A stretch of DNA of 40,619 nucleotides from Palleronia abyssalis (GCF_900302445.1 NZ_ONZF01000019.1:1-40619), one strand, 5' to 3'; positions 1-8,166 are shown, counted from the stretch's first letter. Numbers and translations: made by a program. Notes: generated by a model from the letters alone, not told the origin.

Positions 1-1
1 C

Positions 2-100
2 GCCGGGTGGTTCGAGGACTACAACGACAACCACCCGCACTCAGGGCTGAAGATGCGTTCGCCTCGCGAGTTCATCGCAGCTCAAACCGCAACCGCCTGA
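2..100 (+). CDS. IS3-family transposase (OrfB), C-terminal end only
   Basis: The reading frame enters from the left edge and stops with TGA at 98-100. The 32 visible residues contain the pattern W-F-x-D-Y-N-x-x-H-P-H-S-G-L and then R-S-P-R-E-F, the usual C-terminal end of the DDE integrase domain of IS3-type OrfB proteins. The catalytic residues lie upstream, outside the window. This is the last part of a mobile element, so the left border of the window is accessory DNA. Family assignment is firm; the IS subgroup cannot be given from so short a piece. Confidence 0.8.
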   Translation, partial: AGWFEDYNDNHPHSGLKMRSPREFIAAQTATA

Positions 101-129
101 GTGTCCGCTGAAACGGGGGCAAGACCAGC
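101..129 (+). repeat. Probable terminal inverted repeat of the IS3-type element
   Basis: Directly after the transposase stop codon lies TGTCCGCTGAAACGGGGGCA, which has the look of an IS3-family end (TG start, G-rich core, immediately downstream of orfB). The partner repeat is outside the window, so the exact boundary cannot be fixed. Confidence 0.4.
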
Positions 130-429
130 CAGCAAGGAATGGCCGTGGCAGTTCCTATCCGCACTACAGCCCCCAAGCGCAGGGCGGCGAATGACGGCTA
201 TTGCAAACGCCGGTTTGCGAAAGAGGCAGGTCGCCTACCGTTAGCGTGAAAGCAAAATTGGTCGCATTGAACGACGAAGGCCTGAGCAACCCGAGCAGCT
301 CCTGCCGAAGTTGTGCGGCACAGGGGTCGAGCCGGCGACGTGAGACTGCAAGCCAACTCTTTACCATATCTTATGGCAATCTCGCTAACGTTACTCTGAT
401 CCAGGTCGGATCTTGGTAGGAGAACGTTC
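130..429. other. Non-coding stretch between IS end and sensor kinase
   Basis: I see no gene here. Short open frames on both strands have no recognisable motif and no ribosome binding site. The last 20 bases carry the TAGGAG ribosome binding site of the kinase that starts at 430, and the promoter of the kinase should lie in this stretch; no clear -35/-10 pair is visible. Confidence 0.5.
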
Positions 430-2169
430 GTGCAGAACATCGTCACGATGGTCGAGGGCGGCTCGGTCGTGCTGCTTTCGGTCCTCGCCGCAAGTACGAT
501 CCACGGCCGCTTCTCGGACCGGTTCTGGCTTGGCGGGCTTCTGCTCGGGGCGCTGTTCACGCTCATCGGCGTTCTGGTGATGGAGAACGCCGTCGAGGTC
601 GTGCCGGGTATACGAACCGATCCCCGCGGGGCCGTGGTGGTCCTCTCCGCGGCATTCGGCGGCCCGGTGGCCGTCGCCATCACGGCCCCGTGCCTTGCAC
701 TGCTGAGGTTGGCGTATGGCGGGGTGGGGGCTGCTCCGGGTGCGATGTACATTCTGGGCGTCGGTCTTGCCGCCGGACTTGCGTGGTACTGGTGGTTCCG
801 CGTTCGCAAGGAACGACCGAACGTCCGGTACGTCCTGATCCAGGCGACCGTCGCCGGGACCGTCCCGACCCTGATCCTTCTGATGGCCAGCAGCGCCCCG
901 TGGGCGGTCTTCCTCACGGCCAACGGGCTTCTGGCGCCGACGAACTTCGCCGCGACCCTGCTGATGGGCTTCATGCTGGTTCGCGACCTCGATCGGGCCC
1001 ATGCGATCAGGGCTCGCGAGGACACGCAGGCACAGATCGACGCGATGTCGGAACACGCGCCGGTCGCGCTGTTCCAGATCGTCCGCGATGAAGATGGCGC
1101 CCCGCGGTTCACCCATGTCTCGAAGGCCGCCCAGAAGATCATCGAACTCCGACCGCGCGATCTTCTCGAAGATTTCCGAAGGATCGACACGATCGCCGAC
1201 GGTCCGGTCGCCGAGGTGATCGACGACAAGCTGCGCGTGTCCGAGGCGGGGTTCAACGCGTGGAGCTACGAGCTGGAATGCACGGCGTCCAGCGGCAACG
1301 AGACGTGGATTTACATCCATGCCGGCATTCGCAGGGACCGGAACGGTCGATGCATCTGGGATGGCTCCATCGTCGTTATCACCGGGCGGAAGATATCCGA
1401 GAAGCTGAAGGACGAGTTCATCTCGACCGTCAGCCATGAGCTCAGGACCCCGTTGACGTCGATCCGGGGATCGCTTGGCCTCGTCCTTGGCGGCGGCGCC
1501 GCGGCGCAGTTGCCCGCAAACGTCTCGGGCCTGCTGGACATTGCCAATCGCAACGCGGAACGGCTTGTCCTCCTGATCAACGACATTCTCGACGTGCAGA
1601 AGATCCGGTCGGGGCGGATGAGCATGGCGATGGAGCGGCAGCAGATCCGGTCACATGTCGAGGACGCGCTTGCCTTGGCGGCGAATTACGCGCCCGAGAA
1701 GAACCTGGTTTTCACCCTGGAGGATCACGCACCGGCGGGCGAGGGGAGGGTCGATCCCGGACGGCTTGGCCAGGTGCTTGCGAACCTCCTGTCGAACGCG
1801 ATCAAGTTCTCGCCGGAGGAGGGAACGGTCAGGCTCTCGATCCGCCATGTCGACGGCAAGCTCCGGATCTCGGTGGCCGACGAAGGACCCGGCATTCCGG
1901 TCGAGTTCGCCGATCGCATCTTCGAGCCGTTCAGCCAGCACGAAAAGTCGAACACGCGAAGCATCGGCGGGACCGGCCTCGGCCTCAATATCAGCCAGGC
2001 GCTGATCGAGGCGATGGATGGGACGATCTGGTTCGAGTCGGTCGGGGGCACGGGGCGACCTTCCATGTCGATCTGCCCGCGGTGGCGTCGCAAATCCCGA
2101 TCGATGCCGCGACGGACGCTGCCGCCGCCGATAGGTGCGTGCTGGTCTGCAGCAACGATAGCGATCTGA
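430..2169 (+). CDS. Membrane-bound sensor histidine kinase (5TM-LYT/PAS/HisKA/HATPase), frame broken near its end
   Basis: Starts with GTG preceded by TAGGAG at good spacing. Residues ~10-190 are strongly hydrophobic, with about five to six membrane helices resembling the LytS-type 5TMR-LYT sensor module. A PAS-like region follows (~200-310). The HisKA dimerisation domain has the phospho-acceptor motif S-H-E-L-R-T-P with His336. The HATPase domain shows the N box (N-L-L-S-N-A-I-K-F), D-E-G-P-G-I and G-G-T-G-L-G-L. It would autophosphorylate and pass the phosphate to the receivers encoded just downstream. A G run at 2052-2055 has four bases where the conserved reading G-T-G-A-T-F-H-V needs five, so the frame shifts and the last ~35 residues up to 2169 are not kinase sequence. 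The correct continuation is the frame read at 2058-2864. Either a one-base deletion or a sequencing error. Signal unknown. Confidence 0.85.
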   Translation: MQNIVTMVEGGSVVLLSVLAASTIHGRFSDRFWLGGLLLGALFTLIGVLVMENAVEVVPGIRTDPRGAVVVLSAAFGGPVAVAITAPCLALLRLAYGGVGAAPGAMYILGVGLAAGLAWYWWFRVRKERPNVRYVLIQATVAGTVPTLILLMASSAPWAVFLTANGLLAPTNFAATLLMGFMLVRDLDRAHAIRAREDTQAQIDAMSEHAPVALFQIVRDEDGAPRFTHVSKAAQKIIELRPRDLLEDFRRIDTIADGPVAEVIDDKLRVSEAGFNAWSYELECTASSGNETWIYIHAGIRRDRNGRCIWDGSIVVITGRKISEKLKDEFISTVSHELRTPLTSIRGSLGLVLGGGAAAQLPANVSGLLDIANRNAERLVLLINDILDVQKIRSGRMSMAMERQQIRSHVEDALALAANYAPEKNLVFTLEDHAPAGEGRVDPGRLGQVLANLLSNAIKFSPEEGTVRLSIRHVDGKLRISVADEGPGIPVEFADRIFEPFSQHEKSNTRSIGGTGLGLNISQALIEAMDGTIWFESVGGTGRPSMSICPRWRRKSRSMPRRTLPPPIGACWSAATIAI

Positions 2170-2864
2170 TCCGGACGGTCATGGTCACGATCGAAAGCAT
2201 TCCACTGCTTGTCGATATCACCCGCACTGCCGAGGCGGCCTGCGACCTTGCATCCCGCCGCCAGTACGCAGCCCTGGTCCTCGATGCGGGCACGGTAGCC
2301 CCAATGGCTATTCTGGATCGCCTCGGGGCGGACGAGCAGCCGAAGGACATACCTATCATTGTCGCGTCCGAAGACCGGGCGGTGGGGTGTGGATCATTCG
2401 CAGAGCCGGCCGCCCGGCTTGCGAAGCCCCTGAATGAGGTTTCTTTGCGCGCCGCGTTGGATGCGGTCTTATCGCCACCTCAAGCCGAGTGGCACATTCT
2501 CTATGTGGAAGACGACACGTTCCTGCACGAGATCTTCCAGCAACACTTGGGGGAGAATGTCAGGATGACGTCGGCAGCTACCCTGGCGGAAGCGCGGGCC
2601 TGTATCGCAGCGCGCGACTTCGACCTGGTCCTTCTTGATCTCGAGCTTCCGGACGGACCCGGGGAACAGCTTGTAAAGGAAATTGCGCCGACGACGCCGA
2701 TCCTCGTGTTCTCGGCATATGACATCGATACGGAGATCGCGCGGAACGTTGCAAGTGTCATGACGAAATCACGTGTGAAGGAAGCGGAGGTGGCCAAAAC
2801 CGCCGCGGCCATACTTGCAAAGAAACCGGCCAGCGGGTCCTCCCACACAATGACGGCTGAATGA
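2082..2864 (+). CDS. Tandem receiver domains, C-terminal half of the split hybrid kinase
   Basis: This frame is the natural continuation of the kinase at 430: just upstream (2058-2081) it reads T-F-H-V-D-L-P-A, the normal end of a HATPase domain. The track-like GTG start at 2082 may not be used. The first receiver (~residues 15-125) is degenerate: the acidic pair is replaced by S-N-D, although a D in L-V-L-D-A is kept. The second (~130-245) is complete, with E-D-D, the acceptor Asp in L-L-D-L-E-L and a lysine in T-K-S-R-V. Together with the upstream part the intact protein would be a hybrid kinase of about 811 residues. Without correction of the frame this would be a free two-receiver protein that could only be made by reinitiation. 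Confidence 0.75.
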   Translation: MASQIPIDAATDAAAADRCVLVCSNDSDLIRTVMVTIESIPLLVDITRTAEAACDLASRRQYAALVLDAGTVAPMAILDRLGADEQPKDIPIIVASEDRAVGCGSFAEPAARLAKPLNEVSLRAALDAVLSPPQAEWHILYVEDDTFLHEIFQQHLGENVRMTSAATLAEARACIAARDFDLVLLDLELPDGPGEQLVKEIAPTTPILVFSAYDIDTEIARNVASVMTKSRVKEAEVAKTAAAILAKKPASGSSHTMTAE

Positions 2865-2904
2865 GACCAGGCGCCATCGGTTCACGACGTATGAAAGACC
2901 GGCC

Positions 2905-3321
2905 ATGAGGGTCCTGCATGTCGATGACGATGCGGATATCCGCGAGATTGCCGAGCTGGCGCTGCGCCTCGATCCCGCATTCGAAGTGCTATCGGCCGCG
3001 TCCGGGGCCGAAGCCCTCGACAGGGTTTCCGACTTCGCGCCGGAACTTTGCCTCATCGATGTGATGATGCCCGGTATGGATGGCCCCAGCCTATGGCTGG
3101 CTTTGCGCGATCACCCGCTAACAGCTGACGTGCCGGTCATCTTCATGACCGCCATGGCGCAGAGCCACATGGTGGACGATCTCATGAGGCTCGGCGCGAT
3201 CGGGATCATTGCCAAACCGTTCGACCCGATGAAGCTGGCAGAGGAGGTGAAGGAACAGCTAGAGAGCCCGGGACTGTCCCGAACCGCCATGTACCAGGCT
3301 TCTTCGGTCGTCACGCGTTGA
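2905..3321 (+). CDS. Single-domain response regulator (CheY-like receiver)
   Basis: A 138-residue protein that is one receiver domain and nothing else. Visible landmarks are the acidic pocket D-D-D near residues 7-9, the acceptor Asp in C-L-I-D-V-M-M-P-G-M-D-G (~residue 52), the conserved Thr/Ser region F-M-T-A (~80) and Lys in A-K-P-F-D (~101). No output domain is present, so it probably acts by protein contact or as a phospho-relay partner of the adjacent hybrid kinase, whose gene ends 40 bases upstream on the same strand. The C-terminal 20 residues are an unrelated tail. Confidence 0.9.
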   Translation: MRVLHVDDDADIREIAELALRLDPAFEVLSAASGAEALDRVSDFAPELCLIDVMMPGMDGPSLWLALRDHPLTADVPVIFMTAMAQSHMVDDLMRLGAIGIIAKPFDPMKLAEEVKEQLESPGLSRTAMYQASSVVTR

Positions 3322-3371
3322 ATGAGAAGCGGCATTGCTCACCAATATCGACGGTTATTGGCGCTGCTGGA

Positions 3372-5165
3372 TCATGCGGTGGCGGACCCACGCTCGGGAA
3401 ACGGCTTGGTCGCATCCATGGCGGGCTGATCCGCGCGATCGGCCGTCTCCGTAAGGTCCGGAGCCAACAATTTCATCGCCGCGTGGTGAGAAAGGAACAC
3501 GGTTCCCGTCAGTCCTTCCAAGAACGAAGACTTCGCCAATCGGTCCATCACCGGGCCCTTCACCTCCGAGAGATGCAAGTCGACTCCTTGGTCGGCGAGG
3601 CGGTGGGTCACCAGTTCCAGGCTTTCCAAGGCGCTTGCGTCGATAAGGTTCACCGCGGCGCAATTCAGTACCAAGTGCCGCAGGCGGGGCCGGTCCGCCG
3701 CCGACCGTTGGATCACGTTCTCGACAGCACGTGCATTACCGAACCAGATGCTTTCGTCGATCCTCAGGGACATGACGTTCTCCGATCGAAGCACATCGTG
3801 CCGCAGGATGTTACGGTAGTGCCGGGTGCCGGGTACTTGTCCGATCTCAGCAATATGGGGCCGCGAGCTGCGCCACAGATGCAGGAGCAGCGACAGCGCG
3901 ACGCCAGTAATGATGCCGGCTTCCACACCCGCGGTCAGCGTCATGACGATCGTGGCGGCCATCGCTGCGAAGTCGAACCGCGAGTAGCGCCAGGTACGGC
4001 GCAGGGCGCCCAGATCGACAAGGCTCAGGACGGCGACGATGATCGTTGCCGCCAGCACGGCGAGTGGCAGGTGAAAGATCAGCGGAGTGAGAAACATCGA
4101 CGCAAGCGCAATACCCACAGCCGTGTAGGCACCGGCGGCTGGTGTCTCGGCGCCGGCGTCAAAGTTCACGACCGAGCGGGCGAAGCCGCCGGTGACGGGA
4201 TAGCCGCCGGAGAAGGCTGCTGCCAGGTTCGACATGCCAAGGCCAATCATCTCCTGGTCGGGCCGGATCGACTGCCGACGCTTAGCCGCAAGCGTCTGGG
4301 CGATCGAGACGGATTCGGCGAAGCCGATGATCGAGATGAGGAAGGCGGCCGGCAGGAGCGTGCTCCAGAGCGCAGGATCGAGCGGCGGCAGAGAAAGAGG
4401 CGGGAGCCCCTGCGGCACGTGACCCACGACCGCAACGCCCTGCGCTTCGAGGTCAAATCCGACGACCGCCAGTATCGAGACCACGACCGCGAGCACGGGA
4501 CCGGTGCGCGCCAGAAGCGTGGCCGCGCCGGACGGCAGGCCGAGGCGCTCGAACGTCAGCTTCAGCTTCGACCGTGACCAGAAGAGAAAGGCCGTCGCTG
4601 CGCCGCCGATGACAAGCGTCGGGACGTTGGTCTCCGGGAGAGCCGGAAGGAGGGACCTGCCCAGTTCGATCACCGTGTGACCACCAGCCTCGACCCCGAG
4701 AATGTGCTTCAACTGGCTGGCGGCGATCAGGAGGCCCGAGGCCGTAATGAATCCGGAGATGACCGGGTGGGACAGCAGGTTCGCCACGAAGCCCAGCCGG
4801 AAGATCCCCATGGCGAAGAGGATCAGGCCCGAGAGCAGCGCGAGGGTGATGGCGGCCGCAACGTATTCCGCGCTTCCGGGCGTCGCCGCCGCGCCGGCGG
4901 CTGTCGCGGTCAGTAGCGAGACCACGGCCACCGGGCCGACGGCGAGGGTGCGACTGGTACCGAAGATCGCATAGGCGACCAGCGGCAGGATCGAGGCGTA
5001 AAGTCCGACGATGGGCGGCAGGCCGGCCAGCATCGCATAGGCCAGCGATTGCGGGATCAGCATGTTCGTCACGATCAATGCCGCTATCCCGTCGCTCAGC
5101 AGCGCCTGCCGGTCGTAGCGGCGCCCCCAGTCGAGGACGGGAAGGTATCCAGCCAGCCTGCCCAT
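3372..5165 (-). CDS. SulP-family anion permease with STAS domain
   Basis: Inner-membrane transporter of the SLC26/SulP family, typically moving sulfate, bicarbonate or related anions. The start is taken at 5165 (M-G-R-L-A-G-Y), two bases after the rhodanese stop codon; an in-frame ATG at 5201 lies inside the rhodanese gene and is less likely. That gives 597 residues, a normal length. Residues ~15-430 hold the permease core, including the N-terminal signature region I-P-Q-S-L-A-Y-A and about 10-12 hydrophobic segments; ~450-570 is a STAS domain with the motif I-D-A-S-A-L-E-S. It is the last gene of the sulfur operon, where related bigR-type operons commonly carry a TauE/SafE exporter; here SulP may do the corresponding job of exporting sulfite or sulfate. 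That role is inference. Confidence 0.9.
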   Translation of the reverse strand: MGRLAGYLPVLDWGRRYDRQALLSDGIAALIVTNMLIPQSLAYAMLAGLPPIVGLYASILPLVAYAIFGTSRTLAVGPVAVVSLLTATAAGAAATPGSAEYVAAAITLALLSGLILFAMGIFRLGFVANLLSHPVISGFITASGLLIAASQLKHILGVEAGGHTVIELGRSLLPALPETNVPTLVIGGAATAFLFWSRSKLKLTFERLGLPSGAATLLARTGPVLAVVVSILAVVGFDLEAQGVAVVGHVPQGLPPLSLPPLDPALWSTLLPAAFLISIIGFAESVSIAQTLAAKRRQSIRPDQEMIGLGMSNLAAAFSGGYPVTGGFARSVVNFDAGAETPAAGAYTAVGIALASMFLTPLIFHLPLAVLAATIIVAVLSLVDLGALRRTWRYSRFDFAAMAATIVMTLTAGVEAGIITGVALSLLLHLWRSSRPHIAEIGQVPGTRHYRNILRHDVLRSENVMSLRIDESIWFGNARAVENVIQRSAADRPRLRHLVLNCAAVNLIDASALESLELVTHRLADQGVDLHLSEVKGPVMDRLAKSSFLEGLTGTVFLSHHAAMKLLAPDLTETADRADQPAMDATKPFPERGSATA

Positions 5166-5167
5166 GA

Positions 5168-5551
5168 TCAGCTTTCGACCGAAAGGCCGGCGGATTTCCA
5201 CCCGCCGAGTCCGCCTTCGATGAGATCGGCCTCGTAGCCCATCCGCCGCAACGTGTCCGCGGCCAGGGTGGCGCGGCCACCCGAGGCACAGAGAACATGC
5301 ACACGTCCACAGCTTTGGGTCTCGGTAAGCCGCGCTTCGGCGGTCTGCGCCGTTGCATCCGCCCGCGTCTTGAGAATGCCGCGCGGGATGTGCAGCGCAC
5401 CCGCGATGCGCCCGTCCTTCTCCAGTTCGACCGGCTCGCGCACGTCGAGGATCAGGTCGCCATTGCGCATTGCTTCCTCTGCCTCCTCCGGGGAGACCGC
5501 GTCGACGCGGCTGCGGGCGTCGGAAACAAGATCTTTCATGGTCATGGTCAT
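5168..5551 (-). CDS. Rhodanese-domain sulfurtransferase
   Basis: A single rhodanese domain of 127 residues. The active-site loop reads V-L-C-A-S-G-G-R-A, with the cysteine that takes up sulfane sulfur (~residue 88); the entry motif I-L-D-V-R-E-P-V-E is at ~35-43, and G-G-L-G-G-W-K near the end is typical. It would transfer sulfur from persulfides or thiosulfate to an acceptor such as glutathione, cyanide or sulfite. AAGGAG lies 8-9 bases before the ATG at 5551. The gene is 12 bases after the persulfide dioxygenase-like gene and abuts SulP, so it belongs to one transcript. In several bigR operons the hydrolase and rhodanese are one fused protein; here they are separate. Confidence 0.92.
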   Translation of the reverse strand: MTMTMKDLVSDARSRVDAVSPEEAEEAMRNGDLILDVREPVELEKDGRIAGALHIPRGILKTRADATAQTAEARLTETQSCGRVHVLCASGGRATLAADTLRRMGYEADLIEGGLGGWKSAGLSVES

Positions 5552-5563
5552 TGGCTTTTCTCC

Positions 5564-6481
5564 TTAGAAGCGGTTGACGGGAAGTTTGAGGTAGGCGCGG
5601 CCATCATCCTCGGCCGGCGGCAGGCGACCGCCCCGGAGGTTGATCTGGAGCGCCGCCAGGATGCGGGCGGGCAGTGGCAGAGTCGCATCCCGCTCGTCGC
5701 GACGCTTGATCCAGTCCTCCCGGCGGGTGCCATCCTTGACGTGCGGGTTCTCGGCCTTGTGCTCGGCCACAGTGGCCTCCCACATCGGCTCATCACGGCC
5801 TTCGGCCCCATAATCGTGCCCGACGAAGAGGCGCGTGTCGGCAGGCAGCGCGAGGATGTCCTGGATCGAGTCCCAGAGTTGCGCGGTGTTCCCGCCCGGG
5901 AAGTCGGCACGCGCCGTGCCCACGTCGGGCTGCATGAGCGTGTCGTGGGTGAACGCAGCATTGCCACAGACATAGGTGATCGAGCCCAGCGTGTGCCCGG
6001 GCGACAGCATCACGCGCACATCCAGCTCGCCGATCCGGAAGGTCTCGCCCTCCGCGAAGAGCCGGTCGAAGTCCCGCTCCGGATCGAAGACGCCGTGCAT
6101 GTTGTAGATCTCTTCCCAGAGAGCTGCGATGTCATGGACCTTGTCGCCGATCGCAGTAGGCGCGCCGGTGCGCTCCTTCAGGTGCGCGGAGGCCATGACA
6201 TGGTCAGCGTGGGGGTGGGTGTCGAGCACCCATTCCACTGACAGGCCATTCTCCCGCACGAGGTCCAGCACCTGGTCCATGCTCTCGGTCGAGAAGCGGT
6301 AATTCTTCGGGTCGAAGTTCCAGGCGACATCAATGAGCGCGGCCTTCTTCGTGGCTGGATCGGCGCAGATATACTGGATCGAGCCGGTATCTGGCTCATA
6401 GATACCCCAGACATCGGGACTGCCCGGCCCCCTTGAGGCGGAATGGCGCACGAACCGCTGTTGCAGCTTTGAAGGGCTCAT
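5564..6481 (-). CDS. blh: Metallo-beta-lactamase-fold persulfide dioxygenase (ETHE1/Blh type)
   Basis: 305 residues. The metal site motif T-H-P-H-A-D-H-V is at ~78-85, with further ligand histidines in L-S-P-G-H-T-L-G-S and in F-V-G-H-D-Y-G, and the aspartate in F-T-H-D-T-L. The set is that of glyoxalase II/ETHE1-like non-heme iron enzymes that oxidise glutathione persulfide to sulfite. The Y-I-C-A-D-P-A-T-K-K-A-A-L-I-D segment is characteristic of the group found beside BigR. The start at 6481 overlaps the stop of the upstream YeeE gene in ATGA, so translation is probably coupled. Longer upstream starts in this frame lie in the neighbouring gene and are rejected. The symbol follows the Blh protein of bigR operons; exact substrate is inferred. 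Confidence 0.9.
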   Translation of the reverse strand: MSPSKLQQRFVRHSASRGPGSPDVWGIYEPDTGSIQYICADPATKKAALIDVAWNFDPKNYRFSTESMDQVLDLVRENGLSVEWVLDTHPHADHVMASAHLKERTGAPTAIGDKVHDIAALWEEIYNMHGVFDPERDFDRLFAEGETFRIGELDVRVMLSPGHTLGSITYVCGNAAFTHDTLMQPDVGTARADFPGGNTAQLWDSIQDILALPADTRLFVGHDYGAEGRDEPMWEATVAEHKAENPHVKDGTRREDWIKRRDERDATLPLPARILAALQINLRGGRLPPAEDDGRAYLKLPVNRF

Positions 6482-6924
6482 TGGGTTGCTCCTTTTGGTG
6501 CGAAGATGTTGAGGGACTTGCCGCGGGCGCCAAGCCAGAGTCCGGCGAGCAGCGCGGGCACGAAGACCAGCGTGCCGGGGGCGAGGAGCGGCAGCGCTGT
6601 CCACGCGGGACCGGGGCAGAAGCCGCCGATCCCCCACCCGGTGCCGAAGAGTGCCGCGCCGATGATCAGCGGCCGGTCGATCCGGGTGCTTGTCGGGACG
6701 TCGAACGTCCTCTCCAGCGCGGGAGCCGTCCGCCGCCACACGAGGCGGTAGCCGATGAAGGCGGTCACTGTCGCGCCGCCCATGACGAAGGCAAGGCTGG
6801 GGTCCCAGGCGCCGGCGAGGTCGAGGAAGTTCAGGACCTTTGCCGGGTTCGACATGCCCGAGATCACGAGGCCTAGCCCGAAGACGAGGCCGCTGAGGAA
6901 ACCGAAAGCGATGCGCGTCATCAT
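6478..6924 (-). CDS. YeeE/YedE half-transporter, second of a pair
   Basis: A 148-residue membrane protein with four to five hydrophobic segments. The motif G-I-G-G-F-C-P-G-P (~100-108) contains the cysteine that is conserved in YeeE/YedE (DUF6691) proteins and is thought to relay sulfur species through the membrane. The paired gene upstream overlaps by four bases (ATGA, 6921-6924) and the hydrolase downstream likewise overlaps by four. Two such halves side by side replace one full-length YeeE/TsuA-like transporter. Family knowledge supports movement of thiosulfate or other sulfur compounds; the direction and substrate here are not known. Confidence 0.85.
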   Translation of the reverse strand: MMTRIAFGFLSGLVFGLGLVISGMSNPAKVLNFLDLAGAWDPSLAFVMGGATVTAFIGYRLVWRRTAPALERTFDVPTSTRIDRPLIIGAALFGTGWGIGGFCPGPAWTALPLLAPGTLVFVPALLAGLWLGARGKSLNIFAPKGATQ

Positions 6925-7379
6925 GCACCTCCCAGAAAATGGCGCAGGACGAAGACCGTAACGAAACCGGCGGCCATGAAGGTCACGACTGCGGCGAGCG
7001 AGCGGACGGACAGCCGCGCAAGGCCGCAGACGCCATGGCCGGACGTGCAGCCGGAGCCAAGCGCCGTGCCGAGGCCCACGAGCAGCCCGGCCACGGCCAT
7101 GCCGAAGAGGTTCGTGGGCACGCTCTGGGTGGCCGTGCCGCCGACCAGCATTAGCGCCAGCGGCGACGCCACCAGGCCCAGCAGGAAGGCCAGCCGCCAG
7201 TCCCGGTCGCGCGGCGTGCCGGGTGTCGGCAGGAGCGTGCTAAGGAACCCCTTCGTGATCCCCGAGATCCCCGCGATCCGTCCGAACAGGCCCATCACCA
7301 TGACCGCGCTGAGACCGATCAGGACCCCACCGCCGAGCGAGGCCCAGGGCGTGAAGGCCGTTTGCAGCTCCATCTCCAT
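6921..7379 (-). CDS. YeeE/YedE half-transporter, first of a pair
   Basis: First gene of the sulfur operon. The ATG at 7379 has GGAG about nine bases upstream; a GTG at 7403 would place the ribosome binding site inside the gene, so 7379 is preferred (152 residues). There are about four membrane segments. The signature G-S-G-C-T-S-G-H-G-V-C-G (~105-116) is the conserved cysteine-containing motif of YeeE/YedE permeases. It is divergent from the ArsR-type regulator at 7470 with a 90-base spacer, which is the expected site of control. Confidence 0.88.
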   Translation of the reverse strand: MEMELQTAFTPWASLGGGVLIGLSAVMVMGLFGRIAGISGITKGFLSTLLPTPGTPRDRDWRLAFLLGLVASPLALMLVGGTATQSVPTNLFGMAVAGLLVGLGTALGSGCTSGHGVCGLARLSVRSLAAVVTFMAAGFVTVFVLRHFLGGA

Positions 7380-7469
7380 TATGTATCTCCATTCTGAAGC
7401 CACGCGCTTGCATCCGGCGGGCTAGTCGGCTAAATATAAGTAACACCTAAATCAGGCAAGTCTAATGTA
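7380..7469. promoter_or_regulatory. Divergent promoter/operator region of the sulfur operon
   Basis: Ninety bases between two divergent start codons. Positions 7431-7470 are sharply AT-rich against the GC-rich background (CTAAATATAAGTAACACC and TCTAATGTAAT), and TAAAT occurs twice as a direct repeat. BigR/SqrR proteins bind AT-rich operators overlapping the promoter of such operons. I could not define a convincing palindrome, so only the region is reported. Confidence 0.6.
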
Positions 7470-7787
7470 ATGAAGCTGGATGCAGACAAGTCCGTCGCCG
7501 CCCTCCAGGAGCGTGCCGACTACGTGGCTGGCCGGTTGGCGCTTGTCGCGAATGCAAAGCGACTCTTGATCCTGTGCGAGCTCGTGAAGGGCGAGCGGTC
7601 AGTCGGTTCGCTTCAGACGGCCGTCGGGCTCAGCCAGTCGGCCCTGAGCCAGCACCTCGCCAAGCTGCGAGAGTCTGGCATGGTCGACACCCGCAGGGAG
7701 AGCCAGACGATCCACTACAGGATCAGCGACCCGGATCTCGAGGTCCTGATGGCTGCACTCTACGAGGCATTCTGCAAGGACGTTTGA
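7470..7787 (+). CDS. bigR: ArsR/SmtB-family persulfide sensor, BigR/SqrR type
   Basis: 105 residues with the winged helix-turn-helix of the ArsR family; the recognition part reads V-G-L-S-Q-S-A-L-S-Q-H-L-A-K-L-R. Metal ligands of the classical C-V-C motif are absent. Instead there is one cysteine in I-L-C-E-L (~41) and one near the C-terminus in E-A-F-C-K-D-V (~102), the spacing seen in BigR and SqrR, where sulfide-derived persulfide links the two cysteines and releases DNA. It is divergent from the sulfur operon, whose expression it should repress until sulfide appears. The start follows an unusually weak ribosome binding site. Confidence 0.88.
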   Translation: MKLDADKSVAALQERADYVAGRLALVANAKRLLILCELVKGERSVGSLQTAVGLSQSALSQHLAKLRESGMVDTRRESQTIHYRISDPDLEVLMAALYEAFCKDV

Positions 7788-8141
7788 CGCGCAGTGCGGC
7801 TGCCCCATTCAGCTCGTAGGGCGGGCCTGCCATCAACTACAGGACAGGCCGGGACCTCATTTACCTGGCTGTCGGGTATCGACCTGGAAGTGAAACGCCG
7901 TCCTTGAAAATGATTGCCTGAACAAAGCCCCACGCCCCCAGAGGCGCTGAGCGGCCCGCTGAATGGCTATCCATCACTACCTAGGTTACCCCCCATAAAA
8001 CACCAAACACGCGCCCCTGCGCCCTCTCTCAGGAACTCTGAGCGACATTGCAAGAATTTCCCGGGGGTATTCCGTTCGCCGAGGGGCTTCGATGCGATGC
8101 TCACGCCCAGAATGCTCGGGTCTCTGGATTCCCCCTGAATC
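7788..8141. other. Non-coding stretch left of the IS66 insertion
   Basis: No gene is supported. Short open frames on both strands have no motifs. It ends in the target site CCTGAATC; before IS66 inserted it was continuous with the AT-rich repeat region now beginning at 10630. Confidence 0.5.
8134..8141. repeat. Left copy of the IS66 target-site duplication
   Basis: CCTGAATC lies immediately outside the left end of the element and is repeated exactly at 10622-10629. Eight bases is the known duplication length for IS66. Confidence 0.95.
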
Positions 8142-8166
8142 GTAACCACCCGATTGAGACCGCAGT

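Noticed and set aside
198-1437. Two ~350-residue minus-strand frames over the histidine kinase
   Set aside because: They are antisense to a well-recognised kinase and have composition-driven sequences without motifs or ribosome binding sites.
3318-4577. 419-residue plus-strand frame over SulP
   Set aside because: Antisense to the SulP permease; rich in R, H, Q and G, with no fold signal.
5564-6928. 454-residue extended version of the persulfide dioxygenase
   Set aside because: The first ~149 residues lie inside the YeeE gene in another frame. The internal ATG at 6481, overlapping the YeeE stop codon, fits the family length.
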